From: Mesorhizobium sp. NFR06
Lineage (GTDB): Bacteria > Pseudomonadota > Alphaproteobacteria > Rhizobiales > Rhizobiaceae
Assembly (NCBI RefSeq): GCF_900115245.1
Contig: NZ_FOVT01000007.1
Location: forward strand, 62,001-126,000
DNA: 64,000 bases
Direction: 5' to 3'
Made by a program: the position numbers and the translations under genes. Below, piece after piece: positions 29,046 through 37,283 of this stretch. Each line of letters opens with the position of its first letter. The first letter of the stretch is position 1. The notes under the pieces were generated by a model, which saw only the letters and a list, made by a program, of their open reading frames with translations, did not search any database and had not been told where the DNA came from.

Positions 29046-30707
29046 TCACTGCACCCAGGATTGGGTAACAATCCAGTTGAACTGCGGGTTGAACTTGAAA
29101 TTGCCGATGCGCTTGCTGACGAAATCAAGCCGCTTCGGCGTGAAGAGACCGACCGCCGGCGCCTTGTCCGTGACCTGCCTGTCGATTTCGGCCCACATTT
29201 TGTCGGCCGCCTTCTGGTCGGTTACGCCGAGGTCCAGCGCCTTCTGCATCTGGGCGTCGATATCCTTGTCGCAGAAGCCGGAAATGTTGATCGAAGCATC
29301 CGAACCCTCGCGGTAGGACGCGCAGCTGAACAGGATGTTCAGGAAGTCCGAAGCCGCGGGATAATCCTTGTACCACTGAGTGACGGACATCTGCACTTTG
29401 TTGTTGGTGTTCTGGATATAGGTGAACTGCAGGTTGGACGAGATCGGCTTGACGTCGGCGACGTAGCCGATGTTGGTCAGCACGCTCTGCAGATAGACGC
29501 CGATTGACCGCGAGATGGCGGTATCCTCGACGATGATGGTCACCTTCTGGCCTTTCGTGCCCGATTCCTCGACGAGCTGCTTGGCCTTGTCAACGTCCGG
29601 AGCCGACCATTTGGCGCCCGGATTCTTGGTGAAGGAGCAATAGTCCTCATGTCCGGGGAAGTCCGGAGGCAGGACCTGGCAGACCGGCGAAGCCAGCACC
29701 TTGCCGCCGAACAGCTTGACCAGCGTGTTGCGGTCGACGGCATAGGCGACAGCCTGGCGGGCCTTTTCGTTGTCGAACGGCGCGAGGCGGGTGTTCAGCG
29801 GCGCGTACCACCATGCCGAAAGCGGCGAGATGTGCAACTGGTCCATGGACTTGCTGCCAAGTTCGCCGAGACGGTCGCTCGGCAGCGCGTCGAACATCCA
29901 GTCCGCCTCGCCGTTCTGGATCGCCGTGACGGCTGCCTCTTCCGACAGGCCGAAATCATACTGGACGACATCCGGATAACCATCCGGCTGGGCTTCTTCG
30001 CTCCACTGCTTGAAATTCGGATTGCGGGAAACCGTCATGCCCTTGTTGGGATCGAAGGCCGAGATCATGTAGGCGCCGGTGCTGGGGATCGGCTTGGAGC
30101 CCATGTCCTCCGCTGGCGTGTCGGCCGGCAGGATCACGGCATGCGGCAAAGCCAGCTTGTAGAGCAGCTCGGCATCCGGCTTGGTGATGTTGATGGTGAT
30201 GGTGCCCGCCGCCTCGTCGGCGACAACGCCGCCTTCCAGCGTGCAGCTCTTGGCGTCGGCCAGGCATTTGTCGGCGCCGACGATGCCGGCATAGAAGGTG
30301 CCCGACGTCGGCCCGGAAATCTTGAAGATGCGCTGGAAGGAGGCGACGACGTCCTTCAAGCCAAGATCCTGGCCGTTGGAGAACTTGATGCCCTTGCGCA
30401 GCTTGAATGTGAAGGTCTTGCCGTCATTGCTGACCTGCGGCAGGGCCTCGGCCAGGTCGGGAACGACGCTGAAGCCTTCGACGCCTTCGGCTTTGCGAAA
30501 AGCGACCAGGCCGTCATAGATCGGCTGGTACATCTGCCAGCCCTGGTCCGTGTAATTGATATGCGGATCGAGCGTTCCGGCCGCCGATCGGGCGAGGAGG
30601 CGAATGGTGCCGCCTCGGTGCTCCTTGAGATATTCGGCCTGCGCCGGAGCCAGCCACGAGCCGGCCAGCAATGCCGCGGCCGACGCCGCCAAAAGAACCT
30701 TCTTCAT
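29046..30707 (-). CDS. peptide ABC transporter substrate-binding protein (DppA-like)
   Basis: This 553-residue SBP family 5 protein has a signal peptide (MKKVLLAASAAALLAGSWLAPAQA). The mature start GGTIRLLARSAAGTLDPHINY and the FKLRKGIKFSNGQDLGLKDVVASF motif are typical of the family. It captures peptides in the periplasm and delivers them to the DppBC pore. Three or four cysteines in the mature part suggest disulphides. The last dozen bases of the gene are duplicated just downstream. Confidence 0.93.
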   Translation of the reverse strand: MKKVLLAASAAALLAGSWLAPAQAEYLKEHRGGTIRLLARSAAGTLDPHINYTDQGWQMYQPIYDGLVAFRKAEGVEGFSVVPDLAEALPQVSNDGKTFTFKLRKGIKFSNGQDLGLKDVVASFQRIFKISGPTSGTFYAGIVGADKCLADAKSCTLEGGVVADEAAGTITINITKPDAELLYKLALPHAVILPADTPAEDMGSKPIPSTGAYMISAFDPNKGMTVSRNPNFKQWSEEAQPDGYPDVVQYDFGLSEEAAVTAIQNGEADWMFDALPSDRLGELGSKSMDQLHISPLSAWWYAPLNTRLAPFDNEKARQAVAYAVDRNTLVKLFGGKVLASPVCQVLPPDFPGHEDYCSFTKNPGAKWSAPDVDKAKQLVEESGTKGQKVTIIVEDTAISRSIGVYLQSVLTNIGYVADVKPISSNLQFTYIQNTNNKVQMSVTQWYKDYPAASDFLNILFSCASYREGSDASINISGFCDKDIDAQMQKALDLGVTDQKAADKMWAEIDRQVTDKAPAVGLFTPKRLDFVSKRIGNFKFNPQFNWIVTQSWVQ

Positions 30708-30725
30708 GTCATAGTTCCCCTTTTT

Positions 30726-31658
30726 TCAGTTGTCGTTGTGGTCCAGGAAGTCTCCCACCACCCGCATGCACAGATCCTGCTCCTCGACATGCGGCATGTG
30801 GCTGGAATGCTCGAATATCTGCCAGCGCGATCCCTTGATGCCGTCCTTGAAGGGCTGCACGGTCGCGGGCGTGGCTTCGTCGTGACGGCCGGAGATGATC
30901 AGTGTGGGAACCTCGATGGCCGGCAGGCGGTCGATGATGCTCCAGCTCTTCAGCGCTCCGATGACGTGGAACTCGTTCGGGCCGTTCATCACATTGTAGA
31001 CCGTCGGGTTGCGCACGATCTGGGCGAAAGTCTCCGTCACCTCGGGCGGGAACGGCACCACCCGGCAGACATGCCGCTCGTAGAACACCATCGTCGCCGC
31101 CTGATAGGCCGGATCGTCCGTCGTGCCGGCCTGTTCGTGACGGGTCAGCGTCTCCTGCACGTCCTTGGGCAGGTCGGCGCGCAACCGGTTGGCCTCCTCC
31201 ACCCAAAGCTTCATGGAAGCCGGCGAGTTGGCGATGGTCAGCGACTTCAGGCCTTTCGGCCGGGCGACGCCATATTCGGCGCCCAGCATGCCGCCCCAGC
31301 TCTGGCCGAGCACGTGGAAGCCGCCGCGGATGCCGAGATGGTCGACGAGGTTTTCCAGTTCGTCGACGAAGAGCTTGGGTGTCCAGAAATCGGCGCCTTT
31401 TTCCGGCAGCAGGGTGGAGTTGCCGCAGCCAAGCTGGTCGTAGTGGACGACGGCGCGACCGTCTCGGGCAAGAAGCTTGTAGGCGTCGACGTAATTATGC
31501 GCGGCGCCCGGGCCGCCATGCAGGATCACGACCGGAGCCTTGCCGGCGTCCAGCTCACCGCTGATCCGGTACCAGGTTTCATAGGCGCCGAAGCCGGCCC
31601 GACCTTCCTTGCTGACGATCTCGGACGACATACCGGTTCCCTGCGTGGTTGAAGACAT
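30726..31658 (-). CDS. proline iminopeptidase-family alpha/beta hydrolase
   Basis: This 310-residue alpha/beta hydrolase has the oxyanion-hole motif [13 protein letters not shown], the nucleophile elbow [13 protein letters not shown] (catalytic Ser), [10 protein letters not shown] with the catalytic Asp, and SSHMPHVEE with the catalytic His. The HGGPG motif marks the proline iminopeptidase / L-amino acid amidase group. With no signal peptide, it should act in the cytoplasm on imported peptides or amides. It sits 11 bases after the M17 aminopeptidase gene and 18 bases before dppA. The ATG used begins MSSTTQGTG. Confidence 0.88.
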   Translation of the reverse strand: MSSTTQGTGMSSEIVSKEGRAGFGAYETWYRISGELDAGKAPVVILHGGPGAAHNYVDAYKLLARDGRAVVHYDQLGCGNSTLLPEKGADFWTPKLFVDELENLVDHLGIRGGFHVLGQSWGGMLGAEYGVARPKGLKSLTIANSPASMKLWVEEANRLRADLPKDVQETLTRHEQAGTTDDPAYQAATMVFYERHVCRVVPFPPEVTETFAQIVRNPTVYNVMNGPNEFHVIGALKSWSIIDRLPAIEVPTLIISGRHDEATPATVQPFKDGIKGSRWQIFEHSSHMPHVEEQDLCMRVVGDFLDHNDN

Positions 31659-31669
31659 GCTGTTGTCGC

Positions 31670-33184
31670 CTAGTTCGCCGCCCGGCCGGAATGCAACCAC
31701 TCTTCCAGCATCTGCACACCGAAAGCCGTAGCGCCCTCTCGGCCTAGCGGCTGATCCTTGTCGGCCAGCTCCTTGCCGGCAATGTCGAGATGCACCCAGG
31801 GACGGTCTTCCGTGAAATTGCGCAGGAAGGCCGCGGCATAGGGCGCGTCGCCGTCTTCCATGTCCTTGGCGTGATGCCGGATATCGGCGAAGGGCGATTG
31901 CAGTCCCTTGTCATAGGCCCGGTCGAGCGGCAACTGCCAGAACCGCTCGCCGACCTTCTCCCCGGCCGCGATCATGCGTGAGGCGATCGTGTCGTCGGTG
32001 CTGAAAAGACCGGCGAATACCGAGCCTAGGCCGCGCATCACCGAATAGGTCAGCGTTGCCAGATCGACGATCACCGACGGGTTGAAGCGCGAAGCGGCAT
32101 AATAGAGGCAATCGGCCAGAATGAGCCGCCCTTCCGCGTCCGTGTCGAACACCTCGACGGTCTGCCCCGACGCCGTCGTGATGATGTCGCGCGGCTTGAC
32201 CGCAGTGCCGGACGGCAGGTTCTCGGCAATGCCGAGAACGCCGATGGCATGCACCGGGCTGCCTTGCCGGGCCAGCGCGATCAACAGGCCGACCACGGCG
32301 GCGGCGCCCCCCATGTCGGCCTTCATGTCGAACATCTGCTCGCCACGCTTAATGCACAGGCCGCCTGAATCGAAGCAGACGCCTTTGCCGACGAAGGCCA
32401 ATGGCTGTGCGGGAGCACCCTTGCCGCGGTAGCGCAGGACCGCGACGCGCGGCGGTCGCGACGAACCTGACCCGACGGCCAGGATCGCGTTCATGCCGAG
32501 TTCCTTCAGCCGCGCCGTGTCGAGGATCTCGACATCGATGCCGGCCTCGCGCAGCGGCTCCAGATGATCATGGAAATTGTCGGGGTGGAGATGGTTCGGC
32601 GGCAGGTTGACCAGCGTGCGCGCATATTCGACACCGTCCGCTATGGCGTTGGTCCGCGCCAGCGCCGCGTTGACGTCCGGGCCGGCCGCGCCGATCAATT
32701 GCACCCGCAGGGTTCTATCCGCCCCAGCCCCTTGCCGCCGGTTGCGCATGTCGAAGCGATAGCGCCGCAGCCGCATGCCGAGCGCGACCCGCGCCAGCAT
32801 TTCCGCTGCCGGCAGGTCGACGCCGGGAATGGCGTCAAGCACAAGCGTGGCCGCGCATTCGCATTTGCCTTCCAGATGCGCGGCAAGCAAACCGCCGGCG
32901 CGCGCCAGCGAGAGTGCGTCCAAGGCCTCTGCTTTGCCCAAGGCCAGAACGATCACGCGCCGGGCCAATACCGATTGCGGAGCGATCACGTCGATGCAGG
33001 TGCCGGATTCGGCTAACGCGGCAGGATCGGAACAGGCACGGGACAGAATTCCGCCCATTTCAGCGTCCAGTGCCGCCGCCCGAGGACCAAAGCCCGTTTG
33101 GGCCGTTCTCAAGATCACGACGACAGAGGCCTCCGCGGAAATCTCGTCCGTCGCTTCGAAGACAGGCACTGGCGATTGAGGCAT
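31670..33184 (-). CDS. M17 leucyl aminopeptidase family protein
   Basis: This 504-residue metallo-aminopeptidase has the M17 active-site segments [28 protein letters not shown] and [19 protein letters not shown]. The last replaces the usual NTDAEGRL with DTDAEGRL; the Asp and Glu metal ligands are kept. The N-terminal half is a variable macro-like domain. It should release N-terminal residues from peptides in the cytoplasm. It is the first gene of the peptide operon, read away from the divergent LysR gene. The ATG is preferred over a TTG nine codons earlier. Confidence 0.9.
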   Translation of the reverse strand: MPQSPVPVFEATDEISAEASVVVILRTAQTGFGPRAAALDAEMGGILSRACSDPAALAESGTCIDVIAPQSVLARRVIVLALGKAEALDALSLARAGGLLAAHLEGKCECAATLVLDAIPGVDLPAAEMLARVALGMRLRRYRFDMRNRRQGAGADRTLRVQLIGAAGPDVNAALARTNAIADGVEYARTLVNLPPNHLHPDNFHDHLEPLREAGIDVEILDTARLKELGMNAILAVGSGSSRPPRVAVLRYRGKGAPAQPLAFVGKGVCFDSGGLCIKRGEQMFDMKADMGGAAAVVGLLIALARQGSPVHAIGVLGIAENLPSGTAVKPRDIITTASGQTVEVFDTDAEGRLILADCLYYAASRFNPSVIVDLATLTYSVMRGLGSVFAGLFSTDDTIASRMIAAGEKVGERFWQLPLDRAYDKGLQSPFADIRHHAKDMEDGDAPYAAAFLRNFTEDRPWVHLDIAGKELADKDQPLGREGATAFGVQMLEEWLHSGRAAN

Positions 33185-33335
33185 TGGCAGGCGTTCTCCC
33201 TTTGCGGGCAACTCCGGCGCGACCGGCCGCTCGCGTCACGCGCAAAGCTCCGCTCTCCACTGGTGCGAGCCGGCCAAACCGGTCGCCGCCCTTGGTGGAA
33301 TGATACCGAGGTTCCCAAATAGGCGTTTTCTTAAG

Positions 33336-33346
33336 GCGACTTAGTC
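33336..33346. promoter_or_regulatory. short dyad in the aminopeptidase/LysR divergent region
   Basis: GCGAC-TTA-GTCGC is a perfect 5-bp inverted repeat flanked by AAG/CTT, lying midway between the divergent M17 and LysR genes. LysR proteins usually bind in such regions. A TTGACA at 33411-33416 could be a -35 element for the LysR gene, which lacks a visible Shine-Dalgarno and might be nearly leaderless. Confidence 0.3.
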
Positions 33347-33446
33347 GCTCTTGTCTTTTGGGTATCCCCGAACCGGCCAGGCGATCAAACGCCAATTTTG
33401 CCCAAGTCGATTGACAAAAACTCAACTGACAATTCATGATTGGCCA

Positions 33447-34349
33447 ATGGCCCTGCCCTCACTCAATGGCATGCGCGCTTTCGAGGCCGCCGCGCGCCTC
33501 GGCAGCATCAAGGATGCGGCGGAAGAGCTGCACCTGACGCCCTCGGCCATCAGCCGCCACATCCGTGCACTGGAAAGAAACCTGGGACAGGACCTGTTCG
33601 AGCGCGGCTTTCGCCAGATCACCCCGACCACCAGGGGCTCGTATTACGCGCGCTCTCTCTCGGAGGCATTCGAGGCCATCTGGCGCGCCACCGACGACGT
33701 CAGCTTCGCCCACGGCCCGGGTCACGGCAGGACCCAGCGTGTCAGGGTTCTCTGCGTGCCGGTGGTCTTGAACCTTTGGCTGGCGGACCGGTTGCCGAAT
33801 TTCCGCAAGCTGCACCCGTCCGTGGACCTGGAGATCTCGACGTCCGGCAAGCGGGCCAATTTCGATTTGGCCATTGTCGACGAGTTCGTCTACAAGGCCG
33901 GCCCGGCCTTGACGCTGCTGGTCCCATTGGTTCTGACGCCGGTCTGCGCGCCTTCGCTGCTGGAGGGGCCGGTACCGCTCAGAACGCCAGCCGATCTCGT
34001 CAATCATCACCTGATCCACGAATGCGAGACCATGCGCTGGAAGCGGTGGCTGGAGCAGGAAGGCGTCCTGGACACCACGCCGAAATCCAGCACGACCCTC
34101 GATGACTGCACCTTGATCATGCGCGAGGCGATGAACGGCGCCGGCATCGCGCTCGCCGACACGATCATGGCGCAAGACCTTCTGCAGCAAGGCAAGCTCG
34201 TCGCCCCCTTCAGCGCCCGCCACACCTATCCGGCCGGCATCTACCTGCATCAGCGCCGAAGCATCGGAAACAAGCCGGGCACCGGCCTGTTCCAGGATTG
34301 GCTGCTCGCCGAGATCGCCGACCATAAGCGGGCAATGGCCATCGCTTAG
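33447..34349 (+). CDS. LysR family transcriptional regulator (GcvA-like)
   Basis: This 300-residue regulator begins LPSLNGMRAFEAAARLGSIKDAAEELHLTPSAISRHIRALE, a winged helix-turn-helix of the GcvA/AmpR subgroup. The C-terminal LysR effector domain includes VNHHLIHECE and IMREAMNGAGIALADTIMAQDLL. Its divergence from the peptide-utilisation operon makes it the likely regulator of that operon, responding to a peptide or amino acid. Upstream in-frame codons are not protein-like, so the start is set at MALPSLNG. Confidence 0.92.
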   Translation: MALPSLNGMRAFEAAARLGSIKDAAEELHLTPSAISRHIRALERNLGQDLFERGFRQITPTTRGSYYARSLSEAFEAIWRATDDVSFAHGPGHGRTQRVRVLCVPVVLNLWLADRLPNFRKLHPSVDLEISTSGKRANFDLAIVDEFVYKAGPALTLLVPLVLTPVCAPSLLEGPVPLRTPADLVNHHLIHECETMRWKRWLEQEGVLDTTPKSSTTLDDCTLIMREAMNGAGIALADTIMAQDLLQQGKLVAPFSARHTYPAGIYLHQRRSIGNKPGTGLFQDWLLAEIADHKRAMAIA

Positions 34350-34393
34350 GGCATCTCGGCAAATTGCGCTGACCCAAGCGACGCACAAACAAA

Positions 34394-34421
34394 AAGGCGG
34401 CGGCCGTCCGGCCACCGCCTT
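34394..34421. terminator. terminator between LysR gene and small secreted protein gene
   Basis: A stem AAGGCGG-C-GGCCG / CGGCC-A-CCGCCTT with a 2-nt loop is followed on the minus strand by five T residues. It lies between two convergent genes and is best placed to end the minus-strand one. Confidence 0.8.
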
Positions 34422-34442
34422 CGCATTTGTCGACGGCTGCGC

Positions 34443-34709
34443 TCAACCCTTGATGGTGGCGGTCAGCTCGTCATAGGCCTTGCAGGCTTCGTCGAGCGTG
34501 GTCGCGCCCTGATACTTCGTCGTCACGGCCTGCACCTTGGCGGTCAGGTCGGCCGCCTTGCTCGGATCCTTGGTGATCGCCGCCTGCAGCGCGGCGGCCA
34601 TGTCCTGTGCCTTCTTGGCGGCGATTTCCTGCGTGCATTCAGGTCCCTTGGAGCACGCGGAACCAGCCAGCGCCGCAACACCCACGGCAACGAGCAAAAA
34701 CTTCTTCAT
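34443..34709 (-). CDS. small secreted/periplasmic protein, unknown function
   Basis: This 88-residue protein has a signal peptide (MKKFLLVAVGVAALAGSACS). The mature part is mainly helical with two cysteines (PECTQEIAAKKAQDMAAALQ and LDEACKAYDELTA) that may be bridged. The LAGSAC site resembles a lipobox but lacks the aliphatic residue at -3, so lipidation is doubtful. Function is unknown. The start was chosen for the signal peptide. Confidence 0.65.
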   Translation of the reverse strand: MKKFLLVAVGVAALAGSACSKGPECTQEIAAKKAQDMAAALQAAITKDPSKAADLTAKVQAVTTKYQGATTLDEACKAYDELTATIKG

Positions 34710-34890
34710 ATCAATCATCTCCTCAAAAAAGGCAGCCGCCCATCGCCGCTGCCTCCGATGGCCGAAGCCGAACGTGCCATAACCGCTGATTGTATCGGCA
34801 CGCAACAACCGGGCCGCGTAAACTTGTGTAACGGAGTGGCAATATCGCGGCGTTCCGGATTCAGCCCGCCTGTATCAGCTGGAGCAAAGT

Positions 34891-36093
34891 TCACCCGCGA
34901 GGCTGCAGCAGAGCCAGCACCACGGTCGCTACGGCAAGGACGGCGGTGAGGGTCAAAGGCCCCGTGGCGCCATAGGTGTCCACGACATAGCCGCCGACAA
35001 CCGCGCCGGTGGTGATGGCCACCTGGAAAGAGACGACCATCAGGCTGCCAGCTGCTTCCAGCGCATCAGGTGCCGCACGGGACAGATTGGTCGGCAGCAC
35101 CACCGGCCCCATGCCGAAGGCCAGGCCCCAAAGCGTGACGAAGCCGAAGGCGGCGCCGATGTGCACGCCCCAAAGCACCAATGCCAACCCCGCGAACGCC
35201 ATCAACGCTGCAGTAACCACCAGAGCGAAGCGGATATTGGCGTCGGCCATGCGGCCGCCGGCAACGTTGCCGATCACGGCGGCGATGCCAAATCCGAGCA
35301 AAGCCAGCGCAATCGGCCCGGTTGCAAGGAGCGTCACGTGTTCGAGGAAGGGGCGCACATAGACAGAGCCGGCGAAATGCCCCGTCATCAGCAAAAGAAT
35401 GGCAAGCATGCCGAGTTGAATGCCGCGCCGCCGTGTCAGCCGAAATACGTCCGCAAGACTATTGCTGGCTGTTGCAGGCAAGGTCGGCAGGCTCAGCAAC
35501 TGCAGCAGCATGGCAACCACAGCCAGTCCCGCTGTCATGGCCATGGCACTGCGCCATCCCAGCCAGTCGCTGATCAACGCGCCCATCGACGGTGCGGCGA
35601 TGGTAGCAAGCGAGACGCCGAGGGTGACGATACCCATGCCTCGACCTGTCGCATTGGCGCCCACCAGCCTGGCCACGACGGCAACCGAAAGTGCCCAGAA
35701 GGCGCTGATAGAGATTCCGAGCCCGGCCCTGCCTAACAGCAACAGCCAGAAATTGGGGGCCAGCGCTGCAAGAATATTGGAACCGACCGCCAAGGCGCAG
35801 AGGCCAACCATCACCGTCTTGCGGTTCAATCGGCCGATGAGAACATTGCTCAACATGGCCGTCACGGCGCCGATGGAAGCGGTGGCGGTGACGACCTGTC
35901 CGGCCGTTCCCTCGCTGATGCCGAGGTCGCGCGCCATTGGCGTCAGCAGACCTGCCGGCAGGAATTCCGCTGACACCAGAGCAAAGCTGGTAGCCGCCAA
36001 TGAAATGACCGCGAACCAGGTGGCCGCGCTCCACGCGGCTGGCGCACCGGCATCTATCGTCGCGTCTTCAAGCTGTAATGTTGTGTCTGTCAC
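34891..36093 (-). CDS. MFS efflux transporter (DHA1 type)
   Basis: This 400-residue major facilitator has twelve predicted helices. ATSFALVSAEFLPAGLLTPMARDLGIS is typical of the arabinose-efflux/sugar-efflux or drug exporter group, with NVLIGRLNRK as the loop 2-3 motif. The start is GTG with a TTGGAGA ribosome site eight bases upstream. That ribosome site is buried in a hairpin and overlapped by a short leader frame, suggesting translational control. An AraC regulator gene lies immediately upstream on the same strand. The exported substrate is unknown. Confidence 0.9.
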   Translation of the reverse strand: MTDTTLQLEDATIDAGAPAAWSAATWFAVISLAATSFALVSAEFLPAGLLTPMARDLGISEGTAGQVVTATASIGAVTAMLSNVLIGRLNRKTVMVGLCALAVGSNILAALAPNFWLLLLGRAGLGISISAFWALSVAVVARLVGANATGRGMGIVTLGVSLATIAAPSMGALISDWLGWRSAMAMTAGLAVVAMLLQLLSLPTLPATASNSLADVFRLTRRRGIQLGMLAILLLMTGHFAGSVYVRPFLEHVTLLATGPIALALLGFGIAAVIGNVAGGRMADANIRFALVVTAALMAFAGLALVLWGVHIGAAFGFVTLWGLAFGMGPVVLPTNLSRAAPDALEAAGSLMVVSFQVAITTGAVVGGYVVDTYGATGPLTLTAVLAVATVVLALLQPRG

Positions 36094-36124
36094 TGAATGA
36101 TCTCCAAGGATTGGAGATATTCAT
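36068..36124 (-). CDS. putative 18-codon leader peptide of the MFS exporter
   Basis: This short frame starts with ATG, has a strong ribosome site (GGAAGGA, seven bases upstream) and encodes MNISNPWRSFSDRHNITA before TGA. It runs through the whole hairpin that hides the exporter's Shine-Dalgarno and ends 26 bases inside the exporter gene in another frame. The layout resembles the leader peptides of translational attenuators such as ermC and cat. Expression is not proven. Confidence 0.5.
   Translation of the reverse strand: MNISNPWRSFSDRHNITA
36094..36123 (-). promoter_or_regulatory. hairpin sequestering the ribosome site of the MFS exporter
   Basis: Read on the minus strand, TGAAT-ATCTCCAA, a 3-nt loop and TTGGAGAT-C-ATTCA form a 13-bp hairpin with a single bulged base. 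The right arm contains the GGAGA ribosome site, and the hairpin ends directly at the GTG start codon. As DNA, the same dyad could instead be an operator for the adjacent AraC protein. Confidence 0.65.
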
Positions 36125-36152
36125 AGACGAGTCCTTCCGGATGATATGTATC

Positions 36153-37142
36153 CTAAAATCCGAAATCCATGTCCATTCGTCCGGAAATTGAGCGACGCAC
36201 AACGCCCGGCGAGACATTGGTGATGCGCTTGAACGCACGCGCGAAAGATGCTTCGGAATCGTAGCCCAATCGGGTGGCGACCTCGGCAACCGACAAGCCG
36301 TTTTGCCCCAACAACTCGCGGGCAAGCTGCATACGCAAACGGGCGAGATAGCGGGCCGCGCCTTCCCCCAATACAGCGCTGAAGCGCTCGGCGAAAATCG
36401 AGCGCGATTGGCCTGCCAGGGCGGCAAGGCTTTCCAAGGTCCAGTTATGGCCGGGGTCTCGGTGCATGGCTGCCAGCGCGCGGCCGATATGGGGGTCGCG
36501 GATAGCGGCGAGCCAACCGGTGGTCGAGGCTCCAGTGCAATTGACCCAGCAGCGGATGAGCCGGGCTGTCAGCAAGTCCGCCATACGCGACAAGATGGTG
36601 GCGCTGCCCATCTGCGGTTGCGCGGCCTCCGCCGTCATAGCCGCCAGCAAAGGACCAACTACCGGGTCATTGCCAGCTACGTCGCACCCTTTGATGATAG
36701 GCGGCATCAACGTGATCAATGGGTTAAGCGCACAAGCGCCCAAGGCCATGGAGCCGCAGAAAAGAGTGCTTGTCGCCCCCGTCCCTTCCCGCACCACTTC
36801 GCAGACATTGCTCCCCAACTTGGTCACCTGGCAACCCTCGAGCGAGTCGCCAACAACGTCCGGCGCACTGGCCAGCCGATGGCCAATGCCTTGCGGCAGC
36901 AGCGCCAGATCGCCATCGCGCAACTCCTGCCAGCCCTCCGCTTCGGTATAAATCCAGCATGGACCTTGGCCGACAAAGTGAAAGCGAAGCAGCGGTTGTT
37001 GCGGAAAGGCGATGCTCCATGGATGTCGGAGTTCACAGCGGCCATAGTTGACGCCACTCAAGCGAAAGTCTTGCAGGACTTCGCTGAGCGCATCCATCGG
37101 GATATGTGGCGCCGAGGACGATCGGGACGAATAGTCAGGCAT
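36153..37142 (-). CDS. AraC family transcriptional regulator
   Basis: This 329-residue regulator has an N-terminal cupin-like sensing domain (LRFHFVGQGPCWIYTEAEGWQELRDGD, about residues 50-80). The C-terminal AraC DNA-binding domain carries two helix-turn-helix motifs (LESLAALAGQSRSIFAERFS and SVAEVATRLGYDSEASFARAFKR). It should control the MFS gene that follows 59 bases downstream on the same strand. The start MPDYSSRSSS is the best in-frame ATG; the long open frame continuing upstream is antisense to the Kef-type gene. Confidence 0.9.
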   Translation of the reverse strand: MPDYSSRSSSAPHIPMDALSEVLQDFRLSGVNYGRCELRHPWSIAFPQQPLLRFHFVGQGPCWIYTEAEGWQELRDGDLALLPQGIGHRLASAPDVVGDSLEGCQVTKLGSNVCEVVREGTGATSTLFCGSMALGACALNPLITLMPPIIKGCDVAGNDPVVGPLLAAMTAEAAQPQMGSATILSRMADLLTARLIRCWVNCTGASTTGWLAAIRDPHIGRALAAMHRDPGHNWTLESLAALAGQSRSIFAERFSAVLGEGAARYLARLRMQLARELLGQNGLSVAEVATRLGYDSEASFARAFKRITNVSPGVVRRSISGRMDMDFGF

Positions 37143-37283
37143 TCGGTTGATATAGATGCCGAACGTCCGGCAGGCAAGCGAAGGCCGCTTCAACGGCACC
37201 CCAGCCTTCCTGGCAGGCCCTCCGCCCTTGCCTCTCGCTCCCAGTGCATGCAAGGAGTGCTGCGAGACACAGGGACAAGAGGC

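Noticed and set aside
29649..31652. 667-codon plus-strand frame over dppA and the hydrolase gene
   Set aside because: It is a shadow of two recognised genes on the minus strand with no family motifs of its own.
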